Origin: JBHIFB01 sp046760905 | Lineage (GTDB): Bacteria > Gemmatimonadota > CAZMKB01 | DNA: 41,361 bases | NCBI GenBank assembly: GCA_046760905.1 | Contig: JBHIFB010000010.1 | Location: 1 to 41,361 of the forward strand | Reading direction: 5' to 3' | Part shown: piece by piece, positions 25,864 through 34,364 of the stretch | Layout of the letters: every line of letters starts with the position of its first letter | How positions within the stretch are numbered: position 1 is the first letter of the stretch | The notes under the pieces: generated by a model | Told to the model about the DNA's origin: nothing | Databases searched by the model: none | Seen by the model: the letters and a program-made list of their open reading frames with translations, nothing else | Translations under genes and position numbers: made by a program

Positions 25864-26838
25864 ATGCATGTAATTATACCTGTTGCCGGAGAGGGAACGC
25901 GACTCAGGCCCCACACTTATTCTATTCCAAAGGTATTGCTCCCGGTTGCAGGGAAGCCCATAATCTCCCACATAATCGATGAAGTTGTGAAACTCTCTCC
26001 CGAGAAGGTGACCCTTATCATAGGTCATCTGGGTGAGAGAATAAAGGCTTTTCTGGAAGGGACCTATGACCTTCCGTTTCGTTGGGTAGTCCAGAGTGAG
26101 CGTAAAGGCCTCGGACATGCGGTAGGTATGGGGATAGACGAGGGTGAAAGAGAACCGCTTTTGATAATTCTTGGTGATACAATCTTCGAAGCGGATCTCT
26201 CGGGACTCTCCGGAGGTGACACATCCTTCATCGGTGTTAAGGAAGTGGATGATCCAAGGAGATTCGGGGTCGTCGAGCTTGAGGGGGATCTGGTTGTGAA
26301 GCTCGTTGAGAAGCCGGATGTGCCCCCCTCGAACCTGGCAATCGTTGGTCTTTATTACATAAGAAACGCCAGGGAACTCAGTGAGGCCGTCAGGAAGCTC
26401 GTATCCGAGGACATCCGGAGCAAGGGTGAGTACCAGCTTACCGATGCCCTTCAGCTCCTGGTCGATGGGGGCGAACCGCTGAAGACGTTTAGGGTAGAGG
26501 GGTGGTATGACTGCGGAAAGCAGGAGACTCTCCTCGCCACGAATTCGCACTTCCTCTCCAAGCTCTCAGGAAAGATCCAAAACAAAGACAGTCTGATAAT
26601 AGACCCGGTATTCTTATCACCTGAGGCAGAGGTTTCCAGGTCTGTGATCGGACCAGATGTGAGTGTTTCGGAAGGTGTGAGCATCCGGCAGTCGATAATC
26701 AAAAACAGTATCGTATGTGATAGGGCACAGGTCAGGAACATAATCCTGGAAGATTCTATTATTGGACCGGGCGCTGTTATTGAGGGATCATTTTCGAGGT
26801 TGAACCTGGGAGAGGAATCACGTGTGAGGGTTGAATAG
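25864..26838 (+). CDS. Sugar-phosphate nucleotidyltransferase with C-terminal left-handed helix repeats
   Basis: Makes an NDP-sugar from a sugar-1-phosphate and an NTP. The N-terminal Rossmann-type domain starts HVIIPVAGEGTRLRPHTYSIPK with the GxGTRLRP signature, and has ILGDTIFE with the metal-binding Asp and VEKPDVPPSN near 150. Residues about 240-324 contain hexapeptide-like repeats (DPVFLSPEAEVSRSVIGPDVSV) of the long-form glucose-1-phosphate thymidylyltransferase type. Base specificity (dTTP, UTP or GTP) cannot be told from the sequence. The preceding isomerase suggests glucose or mannose derivatives. Length 324 residues. Confidence 0.85.
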   Translation: MHVIIPVAGEGTRLRPHTYSIPKVLLPVAGKPIISHIIDEVVKLSPEKVTLIIGHLGERIKAFLEGTYDLPFRWVVQSERKGLGHAVGMGIDEGEREPLLIILGDTIFEADLSGLSGGDTSFIGVKEVDDPRRFGVVELEGDLVVKLVEKPDVPPSNLAIVGLYYIRNARELSEAVRKLVSEDIRSKGEYQLTDALQLLVDGGEPLKTFRVEGWYDCGKQETLLATNSHFLSKLSGKIQNKDSLIIDPVFLSPEAEVSRSVIGPDVSVSEGVSIRQSIIKNSIVCDRAQVRNIILEDSIIGPGAVIEGSFSRLNLGEESRVRVE

Positions 26839-26894
26839 ATCCCGGGATGAGGGGGTCCTTGCGGTTTCGGTATAGAGAAGGAGAAAAAGCAGAA

Positions 26895-28046
26895 ATGAAA
26901 GGGAAATACTTGTTCACTTCGGAATCAGTATGTGAGGGTCATCCGGATAAGATCGCCGACCAGATTTCAGACACTGTCCTGGATTCGATCCTGAAGAATG
27001 ACCCTTACGGGCGAGTTGCCTGTGAGTGTCTGGTCACAACCGGCATGGCCCTCATAACCGGTGAGATTACGACTAAAGTATATGTTGACATTCCCCGCAT
27101 CGCGAGACAGGTCATAAGGGACATAGGTTACACGGATCCTTCATACGGTTTTGACTGCGAAAGCTGCGCCATTCTCTCGTCCATCGATGAACAGTCACCG
27201 GACATCGCACTCGGGGTCAACAAACTAGGCGCCGGTGATCAGGGCATGATGTTCGGCTATGCCACCAAAGAAACCCCGGAGCTCATGCCCGCCCCCATCA
27301 CGATTGCACACAAGATCTGCAGGGAACTTTCGATTGTGAGAAAGAACGGTTCCGTACCGTTTTTGAGACCGGATGGCAAATCCCAGGTCACCATGGAATA
27401 CGTTGACGGGAAACCCACGAGGGTGACGGATGTAGTGGTTTCAACGCAGCACGACCCCGATGTCACGCAGGAGCAACTGAGCGAGGCAATCATAGAGAAG
27501 GTACTCAAGCCAACCCTCCCACAGGAGTTCATCAATGACTTCGATTCCGTAAAAATATACATTAACCCAACCGGAAGGTTTGTGATAGGTGGTCCCCACG
27601 GAGATTCCGGTCTTACCGGCAGGAAAATAATCGTGGACACCTATGGTGGAGTTGGCAGTCATGGCGGGGGATGCTTTTCAGGAAAGGACCCTACGAAGGT
27701 AGACAGATCGGCATCGTATGCCGCACGCTGGATAGCGAAGAATATAGTCGCGAGCGGACTTGCCCAAACATGCGAGATTCAGATCGCGTATGCGATTGGG
27801 GTACCCGAGCCGATCTCCGTGATGATAAATTCGCACGGGACAGGCAAGATTCCCGATGACCAGCTAGTGGAAATCGTGAGGAAGGTCTTTGATCTCACTC
27901 CACAAGGAATGATAGAAGCTCTTGATCTGAGGAGACCTATATATCGTAGAACCGCTGTCTTCGGCCATTTCGGTAGAACGGAGGAGGAGGGTTTCACCTG
28001 GGAACTCACCAACCGGATAGAGGAGTTGAAGAGCGCGGTCAGGTAG
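26895..28046 (+). CDS. metK: S-adenosylmethionine synthetase
   Basis: Joins methionine and ATP to S-adenosylmethionine. Family motifs are SESVCEGHPDKIADQISD (residues about 8-25), GAGDQGMMFGYA near 115-126, and GGCFSGKDPTKVDRSA with the P-loop-like stretch near 257. ATG 26895 gives 383 residues and starts exactly at the conserved N-terminus; the upstream in-frame ATG 26847 adds 16 unlike residues. AAGGAG lies about 11 bases before the chosen start. It is followed by ahcY, so the methylation cycle is largely encoded here. No SAM riboswitch fits in the 56 bases before it. Confidence 0.97.
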   Translation: MKGKYLFTSESVCEGHPDKIADQISDTVLDSILKNDPYGRVACECLVTTGMALITGEITTKVYVDIPRIARQVIRDIGYTDPSYGFDCESCAILSSIDEQSPDIALGVNKLGAGDQGMMFGYATKETPELMPAPITIAHKICRELSIVRKNGSVPFLRPDGKSQVTMEYVDGKPTRVTDVVVSTQHDPDVTQEQLSEAIIEKVLKPTLPQEFINDFDSVKIYINPTGRFVIGGPHGDSGLTGRKIIVDTYGGVGSHGGGCFSGKDPTKVDRSASYAARWIAKNIVASGLAQTCEIQIAYAIGVPEPISVMINSHGTGKIPDDQLVEIVRKVFDLTPQGMIEALDLRRPIYRRTAVFGHFGRTEEEGFTWELTNRIEELKSAVR

Positions 28047-28081
28047 GATTTCCATTCACTTGATTTGGAGTCTGGCAGATA

Positions 28082-28095
28082 TTACCTTTAGGTAA
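28082..28095 (+). promoter_or_regulatory. Small hairpin just before the ahcY ribosome binding site
   Basis: TTACC (28082-28086) pairs with GGTAA (28091-28095) around TTTA, one base before the AGGAGG at 28097-28102. The hairpin is short. It does not resemble a known SAH riboswitch, and the metK-ahcY gap is only 60 bases. A role is speculative. Confidence 0.22.
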
Positions 28096-28106
28096 CAGGA
28101 GGACAG

Positions 28107-29435
28107 TTGGATTACCACATAAAAGATATCAATCTGGCCGATAAGGGTAAATTAAGGACAGAATGGGCTGAGAGGACTATGCCTGTCCTCAGGCTGGTAA
28201 GGGAGCGGTTTCGGAAAGAAAAACCTCTGGAGGGCATTCGGCTCTCTGCCTGTCTCCACGTCACCACAGAGACAGGCAATCTCATGATAACCCTCAAAGA
28301 GGGTGGAGCCCAGACTGCTCTCTGCGCCTCGAATCCTCTCAGCACCCAGGACGACGTTGCCGCCTACCTCGTGAAGGAGCACCAGATACCCGTGTTCGCA
28401 ATAAAGGGGGAGGACTCTAGTACCTACTATGAGCATATCAGGAAGGCTCTCGAACATAGACCTTCGATTACGATGGATGACGGAGCGGATCTGGTATCTT
28501 CAATCCACTTCATAGCCCTGAACAAGCTGAATGAACTGCACAGCTCGATTGCAGGATGGGTCAAGAAAGAGTTGAGTGGCAGTGACAGAAGTGAGCTTAT
28601 CTGTGGCGTTATTGGCAGCACGGAGGAAACAACCACCGGTGTTATAAGGCTCAAGGGCATGGCGAGCAGCGGTGTTCTCCAGTTCCCGGTAATAGCGGTT
28701 AATGATTCTCAAACCAAGCACCTTTTCGACAACAGATATGGCACCGGCCAGAGCACAATCGATGGGATAATGAGAGCGACCAATGTGCTGTTCGCTGGTT
28801 CAACGGTAATCGTCGCCGGCTACGGTTGGTGTGGCAGGGGTACCGCGATGAGGGCCAAGGGCATGGGCGCAAATGTTATCATCACGGAGGTGGATCCATT
28901 ACGGGCTATCGAGGCGGTCATGGATGGTTACAGAGTAATGACTATGGAGGAGGCAGCACCGATAGGAGACATTTTTATCACCGTTACCGGCGATATCCGT
29001 GTCATTTCGAAGAGGCATTTCTCTCTGATGAAAGACGGAGCCATCGTGGCGAATTCCGGTCATTTCAACGTTGAGCTCGATGTGGCAGGCCTCAGGGAGA
29101 TGGCCACCTCGAGCCGGGAGATCAGGGACTTCGTCGAGGAGTACACGCTTAACGGTGGTAAAAGAATATATCTCCTCGGGGACGGTAGGTTGATAAACCT
29201 TGCAGCAGCCGAAGGTCATCCCGCGAGCGTGATGGATATGAGCTTCGCGAATCAATCTCTGGCTGCGGAGTTTCTTGCGAAGAATGGGAAAAATCTCGAG
29301 AAATCTGTCCATAAAGTCCCCAGGGAAATAGATGACGAGATAGCGAGACTCAAACTCGAATCGATGGGAATAAGAATCGATACTCTCACAGAAGAACAGG
29401 AGCAATACCTCAATTCGTGGGAAATGGGAACCTGA
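28107..29435 (+). CDS. ahcY: Adenosylhomocysteinase
   Basis: Cleaves S-adenosylhomocysteine to adenosine and homocysteine with bound NAD, removing the product inhibitor of methyltransferases. The N-terminal substrate domain has SACLHVTTETGNL (residues about 47-59) and ALCASNPLSTQDDVAAYL. The NAD-binding Rossmann motif is VIVAGYGWCGRG near 233-244, and NSGHFNVE lies near 313-320. The TTG start at 28107 is backed by AGGAGG at 28097-28102. The 442 residues lack the long insertion of some bacterial forms. It is 60 bases downstream of metK, and SAM-using UbiE is nearby. Confidence 0.96.
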   Translation: MDYHIKDINLADKGKLRTEWAERTMPVLRLVRERFRKEKPLEGIRLSACLHVTTETGNLMITLKEGGAQTALCASNPLSTQDDVAAYLVKEHQIPVFAIKGEDSSTYYEHIRKALEHRPSITMDDGADLVSSIHFIALNKLNELHSSIAGWVKKELSGSDRSELICGVIGSTEETTTGVIRLKGMASSGVLQFPVIAVNDSQTKHLFDNRYGTGQSTIDGIMRATNVLFAGSTVIVAGYGWCGRGTAMRAKGMGANVIITEVDPLRAIEAVMDGYRVMTMEEAAPIGDIFITVTGDIRVISKRHFSLMKDGAIVANSGHFNVELDVAGLREMATSSREIRDFVEEYTLNGGKRIYLLGDGRLINLAAAEGHPASVMDMSFANQSLAAEFLAKNGKNLEKSVHKVPREIDDEIARLKLESMGIRIDTLTEEQEQYLNSWEMGT

Positions 29436-29477
29436 TAATCGAGGGAATCAAAGCCGTTAAAGGAGGAAAAGTTTATC

Positions 29478-29972
29478 ATGGAGCCGCAGATGATTGAAGT
29501 GATTGTTTCAGGTCTTGGTATAAACGGCTCCAGTAATTCACCCGTTGTCATACTGAAAGAGAAAAACGGAACGAGGGTGTTGCCGATCTGGATAGGTCAC
29601 AATGAGGCCAGCGCCATTGCAATGGAGCTTGCGGGAGTGAAGTTTAAAAGGCCTCTGACACATGATCTTCTGAAGATGCTGCTCGTTGCCCTGAATGCAG
29701 ATTTAATGAAGGTAGTCATCAGTGAACTTAAAGAGAATACATATTATGCCCATCTTTATCTGAAACAGGGGAAAAACAGCGTATCGATCGATGCCCGTCC
29801 AAGTGATTCTATCGCCCTGGCACTCAGGATGAAAGCGCCCATCTACACCGTCGATAAGCTGCTTACCGATACCCCGATCGAAGTCACCAAGCAGAAAGAG
29901 TACGATCCTGAACAGCTCAGGGAACAGCTCAGGAAAATGAGCCCTGAGGATTTCGGTAAGTTCAGTTTGTGA
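29478..29972 (+). CDS. BFN domain protein (bifunctional nuclease family, DUF151)
   Basis: The 164-residue protein carries the DUF151 pattern: VILKEKNGTRVLPIWIGHNEASAIAMEL (residues about 25-52), RPLTHDLL, then YYAHLYL and SIDARPSDSIALALR near 101-117. Some family members are reported as nucleases, but the biochemical role in bacteria is poorly known, so no firm function is claimed. It is cytosolic with no signal peptide. A Shine-Dalgarno sequence (AGGAGG) precedes the ATG. It probably ends the long co-directional run that began at 7.2 kb. Confidence 0.88.
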   Translation: MEPQMIEVIVSGLGINGSSNSPVVILKEKNGTRVLPIWIGHNEASAIAMELAGVKFKRPLTHDLLKMLLVALNADLMKVVISELKENTYYAHLYLKQGKNSVSIDARPSDSIALALRMKAPIYTVDKLLTDTPIEVTKQKEYDPEQLREQLRKMSPEDFGKFSL

Positions 29973-30022
29973 TGACCCCAGGATCGTCAAGATACGTCCC
30001 ATTTGGTTGAGGAGGCTCCACC

Positions 30023-33016
30023 ATGTGCAGAGTATCACGTTTTACCATCTCCCTTCTGACATCTTCTGGTTTTATTCTGGTCTTCACCGCATCTCGCCTA
30101 TTCGGAGGCAGTATAGACCCTGCCTTCCAGTCGAAAGTCACATCGGCTGCGCCTGATACCTATCTCTCAGCGATTGTGATGATGGCCCAACAGTTAGATC
30201 TCGAAGTGCTGGATGTCCAGCTCACCGCGCAGAAGGCCAGCCGGCAACTGCGCCACGAGAGAGTGGTGAGGGAACTTAAAAAGACAGCCTCTGGCACACA
30301 GGTACAGGTGAACAGGTTAATGCAGCTTGCTAAGGAGAGGGGGGATGTCGAGAGCTACCGGGCACACTGGGTCGCAAATCTTTTCACAGTGAAGGCGAAA
30401 CCCGGTTTTCTCATCGAGCTTTCGGAAAGATTCGATGTCGGAGTGATCTATGAGGATATTCCAATTTATTTGATAGAATCAGTGGGTGAGGGCACTGAGG
30501 CCGAACCCAACGGCGTCGAGTGGGGTTTGCGGATGATTCATGCCGATTCGATATGGGCGGGTGGTGGGACCGGCGGGGGAAGAATCGTCTGCAACCTGGA
30601 TACGGGTGTGGATGGAAGCCATCCTGCTCTTTCAGGTTCATGGAGGGGCAATGATCCCGGAGTCACACCCCAGGAAGCCTGGTTCGATCCTTATAACGGC
30701 ACAACGTTTCCCGTCGATAACGCATCTCATGGTACGCATACCATGGGAACGATGGTCGGTGCAGACCATGCAACCGGAGACACCGTCGGCGTCGCTTTCG
30801 GTGCCAAATGGATCGCTGCAAACGTGTTCGAGGATCCCCAGACGACCAGTTCGGCCTTCATGCAGGCTTTCGAGTGGACGATCGATCCCGACGGTGATCC
30901 GTCTACCATAGACGATGTACCTGATGTCGTGAGCAACTCCTGGGGCTCGTCGGATCCCGCCTGCTTCCAGCAGTACTGGAGGGTGATAGACGCCAACGAG
31001 GCCGCAGGAGTCGCCATCGTTTTCTCAGCGGGCAATTCGGGGCCTGGATCCCGGACCATCATATCGCCTGCGAGCAGGGCCACAACACCGTTTAATGTGT
31101 TCGCGGTGGGGGCGGTGAATTCATCCAGCAACATAGCGAGTTTCTCTAGCAGGGGCCCCTCTCCCTGCGACAGTGTCTCGATCAAACCGGAGGTAGTTGC
31201 TCCCGGAGTTTCGGTCAGGTCCACCGTTCCGGGCGGCGGATACAGTTCCATGAGCGGCACCTCTATGTCATCTCCCCACGTTGGAGGTGCCATCGCGCTG
31301 TTGAGGCAGGTAAGTCCCAATGCCACAGTCGATGAAATAAAGGAAGCGCTCATCGCAACGGCAGTCGACCTGGGTACAGCCGGCGAGGACAACACTTACG
31401 GTAATGGCCTGATAGACCTGGCCGCCGCCGCGAGATACCTGATTCCGATCTCTCAGGATCCATACATAGTATACAGCGGTACCACGGTCGATGACGGCAA
31501 CAACGGTGTCCCTGAACCTGGCGAGGCGATCAATCTCATTAGCTACCTGGGCAATATGGGGCAAGATGTAACCGGGGTCAGCGCAACGCTCCACAGCTCC
31601 GATCCTTTCGTGCAGATCAACTCCGGCTCCTCTGTTTACGGGGACATTTCAGGAGGGTCGGTGGCCGACAATTCAACTAACCCATTCGCCATCACCCTGA
31701 GCGACTCCACACCGGGTTCACGGTACCTTGATTTCGTGCTCGATATCGAAGGGGACGGGGGGGCATATACCACTCAGCTTGAGTTCTCACTTCAGACACC
31801 ATTTGAAGTGCTCCTGGCCGATCACGATGTGGGAAACGTCATTTTCTCGGTCTCCGACGCGGGCCGGTTCGGCTTCGACAACCTGGATCAGGAGAACGGC
31901 TCCGGGTTCATCTTCCCTATAGATGGGAACAACTGGCTCTTCGAGGGGGCGCTTCTTATCGGCATGGATGAGGTGCACGTATCACACAGTGCGCGAGGTA
32001 CACCGGCTGGGCCGGTCGAGACCGACTGGCAGGTATCACCGGGGGGAAACATTATCATCGAGGAACCCGGCGCTGTTGCCGATGAGGAGGGGACCAGCAC
32101 CTATACAGACATCGGGGCGCCTAATCCGATAGATCTTCAGGTAATCCAGAAAAGCTTCGCTTTCGCCGAAAGTCCCGATGATGATTATGTGATCGTGAGC
32201 CTTCTGATAAATTCCCTCTCCCCGGATACGTCCACGTTCCTCGAGGACCTTTACGTGGCCATGTATATGGACTGGGATGTGGGAATCACTAACAGTCAGA
32301 TCATGAACAACGAAGGTAACATGAGCCGGCAGTACGATCTTGGATATATGTACAGGGAGGAATCCCCTGAGTTTCCACATGTCGGGGTCAGCGTCCTGAC
32401 GGAACCCGGGATGGTTTCATACCAGCTCATCAATAACCAGGATGGCTCCTACCAATTCTCGAGGTCGGAATTTTATCAGACTATGAGCGGGGGATTTCAG
32501 GACACTCTTCGAATGAATGGAGACTATTCTTATGTGATCTCAACGGGACCCTTCTCGCTGTCCGGTAGTGACACACTCAGTGTCGCCTTTGCCGTTTTAG
32601 CCGGTGAGGACCTCGATGATCTCGTGAGCAATGTCGAGGCAGCCCGGTTGAAATGGCTTGAGATAACTGGCGGCGTGGGCGTTGATGATCCGTTCACGGA
32701 TGAGTCATCCCGGCTTCCAAAAAGCTACGGACTCTCCCAGAACTACCCGAACCCGTTCAATCCCCAGACATCTATCTCCTTCTCGATCGCGGATGAGGAC
32801 GGCGATGGATCGGCGGTAGCGACGAAGCTCCGTGTCTTCAACATGAGGGGTCAGCTCGTCAGGACCCTGATCGATAAAAACCTAGCGGCCGGAAGTTACA
32901 AAGCCTCATGGGATGGGAAGGATGAGAGTGGTCTCCCTGTGAGCTCAGGCGTCTACATCTATACGCTGGAGGCCGGCAGCTTCAGAACCCAGAGAAAGAT
33001 GGTGCTGCTGAGGTAG
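30023..33016 (+). CDS. Secreted subtilisin-like serine protease (S8) with FlgD-like C-terminal tail
   Basis: An extracellular endopeptidase. The signal peptide covers about residues 1-30, and a propeptide-like region lies at 33-155. The S8 domain has the catalytic triad Asp193 (NLDTGVDGSHP), His236 (ASHGTHT) and Ser414 (SGTSMSSPH), with oxyanion Asn338 in SAGNSGPG. A large beta-rich region (about 470-910) of unknown fold follows. Residues about 925-997 form the FlgD-like tail: QNYPNPFNPQT, RVFNMRGQLVRTL, WDGKDESG and SGVYIYTL. The whole chain is 997 residues. A strong terminator lies directly downstream. The tail resembles that of the BNR protein at 5058, so both may use the same export route. 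Confidence 0.94.
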   Translation: MCRVSRFTISLLTSSGFILVFTASRLFGGSIDPAFQSKVTSAAPDTYLSAIVMMAQQLDLEVLDVQLTAQKASRQLRHERVVRELKKTASGTQVQVNRLMQLAKERGDVESYRAHWVANLFTVKAKPGFLIELSERFDVGVIYEDIPIYLIESVGEGTEAEPNGVEWGLRMIHADSIWAGGGTGGGRIVCNLDTGVDGSHPALSGSWRGNDPGVTPQEAWFDPYNGTTFPVDNASHGTHTMGTMVGADHATGDTVGVAFGAKWIAANVFEDPQTTSSAFMQAFEWTIDPDGDPSTIDDVPDVVSNSWGSSDPACFQQYWRVIDANEAAGVAIVFSAGNSGPGSRTIISPASRATTPFNVFAVGAVNSSSNIASFSSRGPSPCDSVSIKPEVVAPGVSVRSTVPGGGYSSMSGTSMSSPHVGGAIALLRQVSPNATVDEIKEALIATAVDLGTAGEDNTYGNGLIDLAAAARYLIPISQDPYIVYSGTTVDDGNNGVPEPGEAINLISYLGNMGQDVTGVSATLHSSDPFVQINSGSSVYGDISGGSVADNSTNPFAITLSDSTPGSRYLDFVLDIEGDGGAYTTQLEFSLQTPFEVLLADHDVGNVIFSVSDAGRFGFDNLDQENGSGFIFPIDGNNWLFEGALLIGMDEVHVSHSARGTPAGPVETDWQVSPGGNIIIEEPGAVADEEGTSTYTDIGAPNPIDLQVIQKSFAFAESPDDDYVIVSLLINSLSPDTSTFLEDLYVAMYMDWDVGITNSQIMNNEGNMSRQYDLGYMYREESPEFPHVGVSVLTEPGMVSYQLINNQDGSYQFSRSEFYQTMSGGFQDTLRMNGDYSYVISTGPFSLSGSDTLSVAFAVLAGEDLDDLVSNVEAARLKWLEITGGVGVDDPFTDESSRLPKSYGLSQNYPNPFNPQTSISFSIADEDGDGSAVATKLRVFNMRGQLVRTLIDKNLAAGSYKASWDGKDESGLPVSSGVYIYTLEAGSFRTQRKMVLLR

Positions 33017-33043
33017 AGAAAGGACAGCACCCTTTTCAGCAGG

Positions 33044-33087
33044 TGGCAGCCACTTTTTTCGGGAAAAAGGTGGCTGCCAACATTTTT
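33044..33087 (+). terminator. Strong rho-independent terminator after the subtilase gene
   Basis: The arms 33044-33060 and 33063-33079 pair over 16-17 bp with a very small loop and one G-T wobble. The stem is GC-rich at its base (TGGCAGCCAC/GTGGCTGCCA) and T/A-rich at the top, and TTTTT follows at 33083-33087. It lies 28 bases after the stop at 33016 and ends the subtilase transcript; the next gene starts at 33107. Confidence 0.85.
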
Positions 33088-33106
33088 CTATTCTTAGAGG
33101 GGACAT

Positions 33107-33793
33107 GTGGAAGAAGGAATTCGCAGAATGTTCTCCACGCTCGCAGACACATATGAGCTGGTGAACCACGTGTTGACCCTGGGTTTCGATGTGGTCTGGC
33201 GAAGGAAGCTTGCTAGAATGGCTGGCGGTGGGATGCGCTGGCTCGATGTCTGCAGCGGAACAGGTGAGACGGCTATCTACCTGAACCGTAGGGCGAGGGA
33301 TGGGACGAGGGTATTCGGGGTGGATTTCTGCGTTCCCATGGTCCGGAAGGCTTCTTCCAAACCGGAAGCGGATGGCATCTCTTTCTCGATTGCCGATGCT
33401 ACGAGCCTGCCTTTCGGTGACGAGACATTCGATCTCGTCACAATCTCTTTTGCTACGCGGAACCTCGATGTTCATAGAGATGCGCTCCTCGAAAGCCTCC
33501 GGGAGTTTCGTCGTGTTCTTGTATCTGGAGGGCGGTTTTTGAACCTGGAAACGAGTCAGCCACGGTCGCGGCTTGTGAGAGCTTTCTTTCACAAGTACGT
33601 AAGGCTATTTGTGAAACCGGTTGGAGAGCTAATATCGGGTTCGAAGGCTGGATATGCATACCTCTCGCACACGATACCACGGTTTTACACCGCCCCTCAA
33701 CTGGGAGAGATTATCGAGGAGGCAGGTTTCGCCCGCGTCTCATTCAAGCCCATGTTGTGCGGGATAGTTGCTATTCACGAAGCCGTGAAATAA
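33107..33793 (+). CDS. ubiE: UbiE/MenG-type quinone methyltransferase
   Basis: SAM-dependent C-methyltransferase for menaquinone (or ubiquinone) synthesis. The conserved start FSTLADTYELVNHVLTLGFDVVWRRKLA matches the UbiE/MenG signature. Motif I WLDVCSGTGETA lies near 45-56, FGVDFCVPMV near 70-79, and ATSLPFGDETFDLVTISFATRNL near 97-119. The 228-residue length is normal. The start is GTG 33107, placed shortly after the strong terminator, so this gene needs its own promoter; none is clear in the 20 bases between. No other menaquinone genes are in the window. Confidence 0.9.
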   Translation: MEEGIRRMFSTLADTYELVNHVLTLGFDVVWRRKLARMAGGGMRWLDVCSGTGETAIYLNRRARDGTRVFGVDFCVPMVRKASSKPEADGISFSIADATSLPFGDETFDLVTISFATRNLDVHRDALLESLREFRRVLVSGGRFLNLETSQPRSRLVRAFFHKYVRLFVKPVGELISGSKAGYAYLSHTIPRFYTAPQLGEIIEEAGFARVSFKPMLCGIVAIHEAVK

Positions 33794-33807
33794 TCTTCCC
33801 GAGCCTG

Positions 33808-33836
33808 TTGACTCGAGAATTCTCCAGTCCTATATT
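33808..33836 (+). promoter_or_regulatory. Sigma-70-type promoter before the cupin gene
   Basis: TTGACT (33808-33813), exactly 17 bases, then TATATT (33831-33836): 5 of 6 matches in both boxes with ideal spacing. It starts 14 bases after the ubiE stop and lies 59 bases before the cupin start, leaving room for a short leader. It probably drives the cupin gene and possibly the DUF255 gene after it. Confidence 0.55.
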
Positions 33837-33895
33837 CGTTACGCTACTGAAAGGATTCGTTGTTGTGGACTCTCGTCAAATGAGAAAGGAAGCAG

Positions 33896-34243
33896 ATGGT
33901 AAACGGGAAAGGGCCGAAAGAAAAGGAAGCGCTTCGGTCTCGGTGTCTTCGGAGCCTGGATCTGATTGATTACCAGGAGGGTTCGATAGTTAGCAGGACG
34001 CTTATCGATAAGAAGACGGGAACGGTCACGCTGTTCGCATTCGACAGCGGTCAGGGATTGTCGGAGCACACGGCGCCTTTCGATGCGATGGTCTACATGC
34101 TCGAAGGCGAAGCCGAGATAATGATATCGGGGAAAGCTCTTAATCCGGGGGTCGGTGACATTGTCATCATGCCGGCCAATGAGCCCCATGCGCTGAAAGC
34201 CACCAGGCGGTTTAAAATGATGCTGGTAATGGTTCGCTCCTGA
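33896..34243 (+). CDS. Small cupin-domain protein
   Basis: The 115-residue protein has a single cupin barrel: SGQGLSEHTAPFDAMVYMLEGEAEI (motif 1 with His and Glu metal ligands, about residues 52-76) and PGVGDIVIMPANEPHALKA (motif 2 with a His ligand, about 84-102). Such stand-alone cupins bind a metal ion and act as sensors, isomerases or dioxygenases; no specific reaction can be assigned. The ATG has a weak purine-rich site upstream. A promoter-like sequence at 33808 precedes it. It lies between ubiE and the DUF255 protein with no clear functional tie. Confidence 0.8.
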   Translation: MVNGKGPKEKEALRSRCLRSLDLIDYQEGSIVSRTLIDKKTGTVTLFAFDSGQGLSEHTAPFDAMVYMLEGEAEIMISGKALNPGVGDIVIMPANEPHALKATRRFKMMLVMVRS

Positions 34244-34364
34244 ACCATGCTGCTCCTTGAGAGGATCGACAAGGGAGGGAAGGAAGAACCTCCACGAATA
34301 ACTGTCAGCCCTTCCAGAAAAAGGCGGCTCCCGATTTGTAAAACGCTTGATGCGAGGTTTCTCA

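Noticed and set aside
25846..26550. Minus-strand open frame of 234 codons
   Set aside because: It is the antisense of the nucleotidyltransferase gene, whose motifs are clear; it has no ribosome binding site or recognisable domain.
28047..28106. SAH or SAM riboswitch between metK and ahcY
   Set aside because: Only 60 bases with one 5-bp hairpin; no conserved core of any known SAH/SAM riboswitch is visible.
30727..31395. Long minus-strand open frame of 222 codons
   Set aside because: It lies fully inside the subtilase gene, which has all catalytic motifs; the antisense protein has no domain-like pattern.
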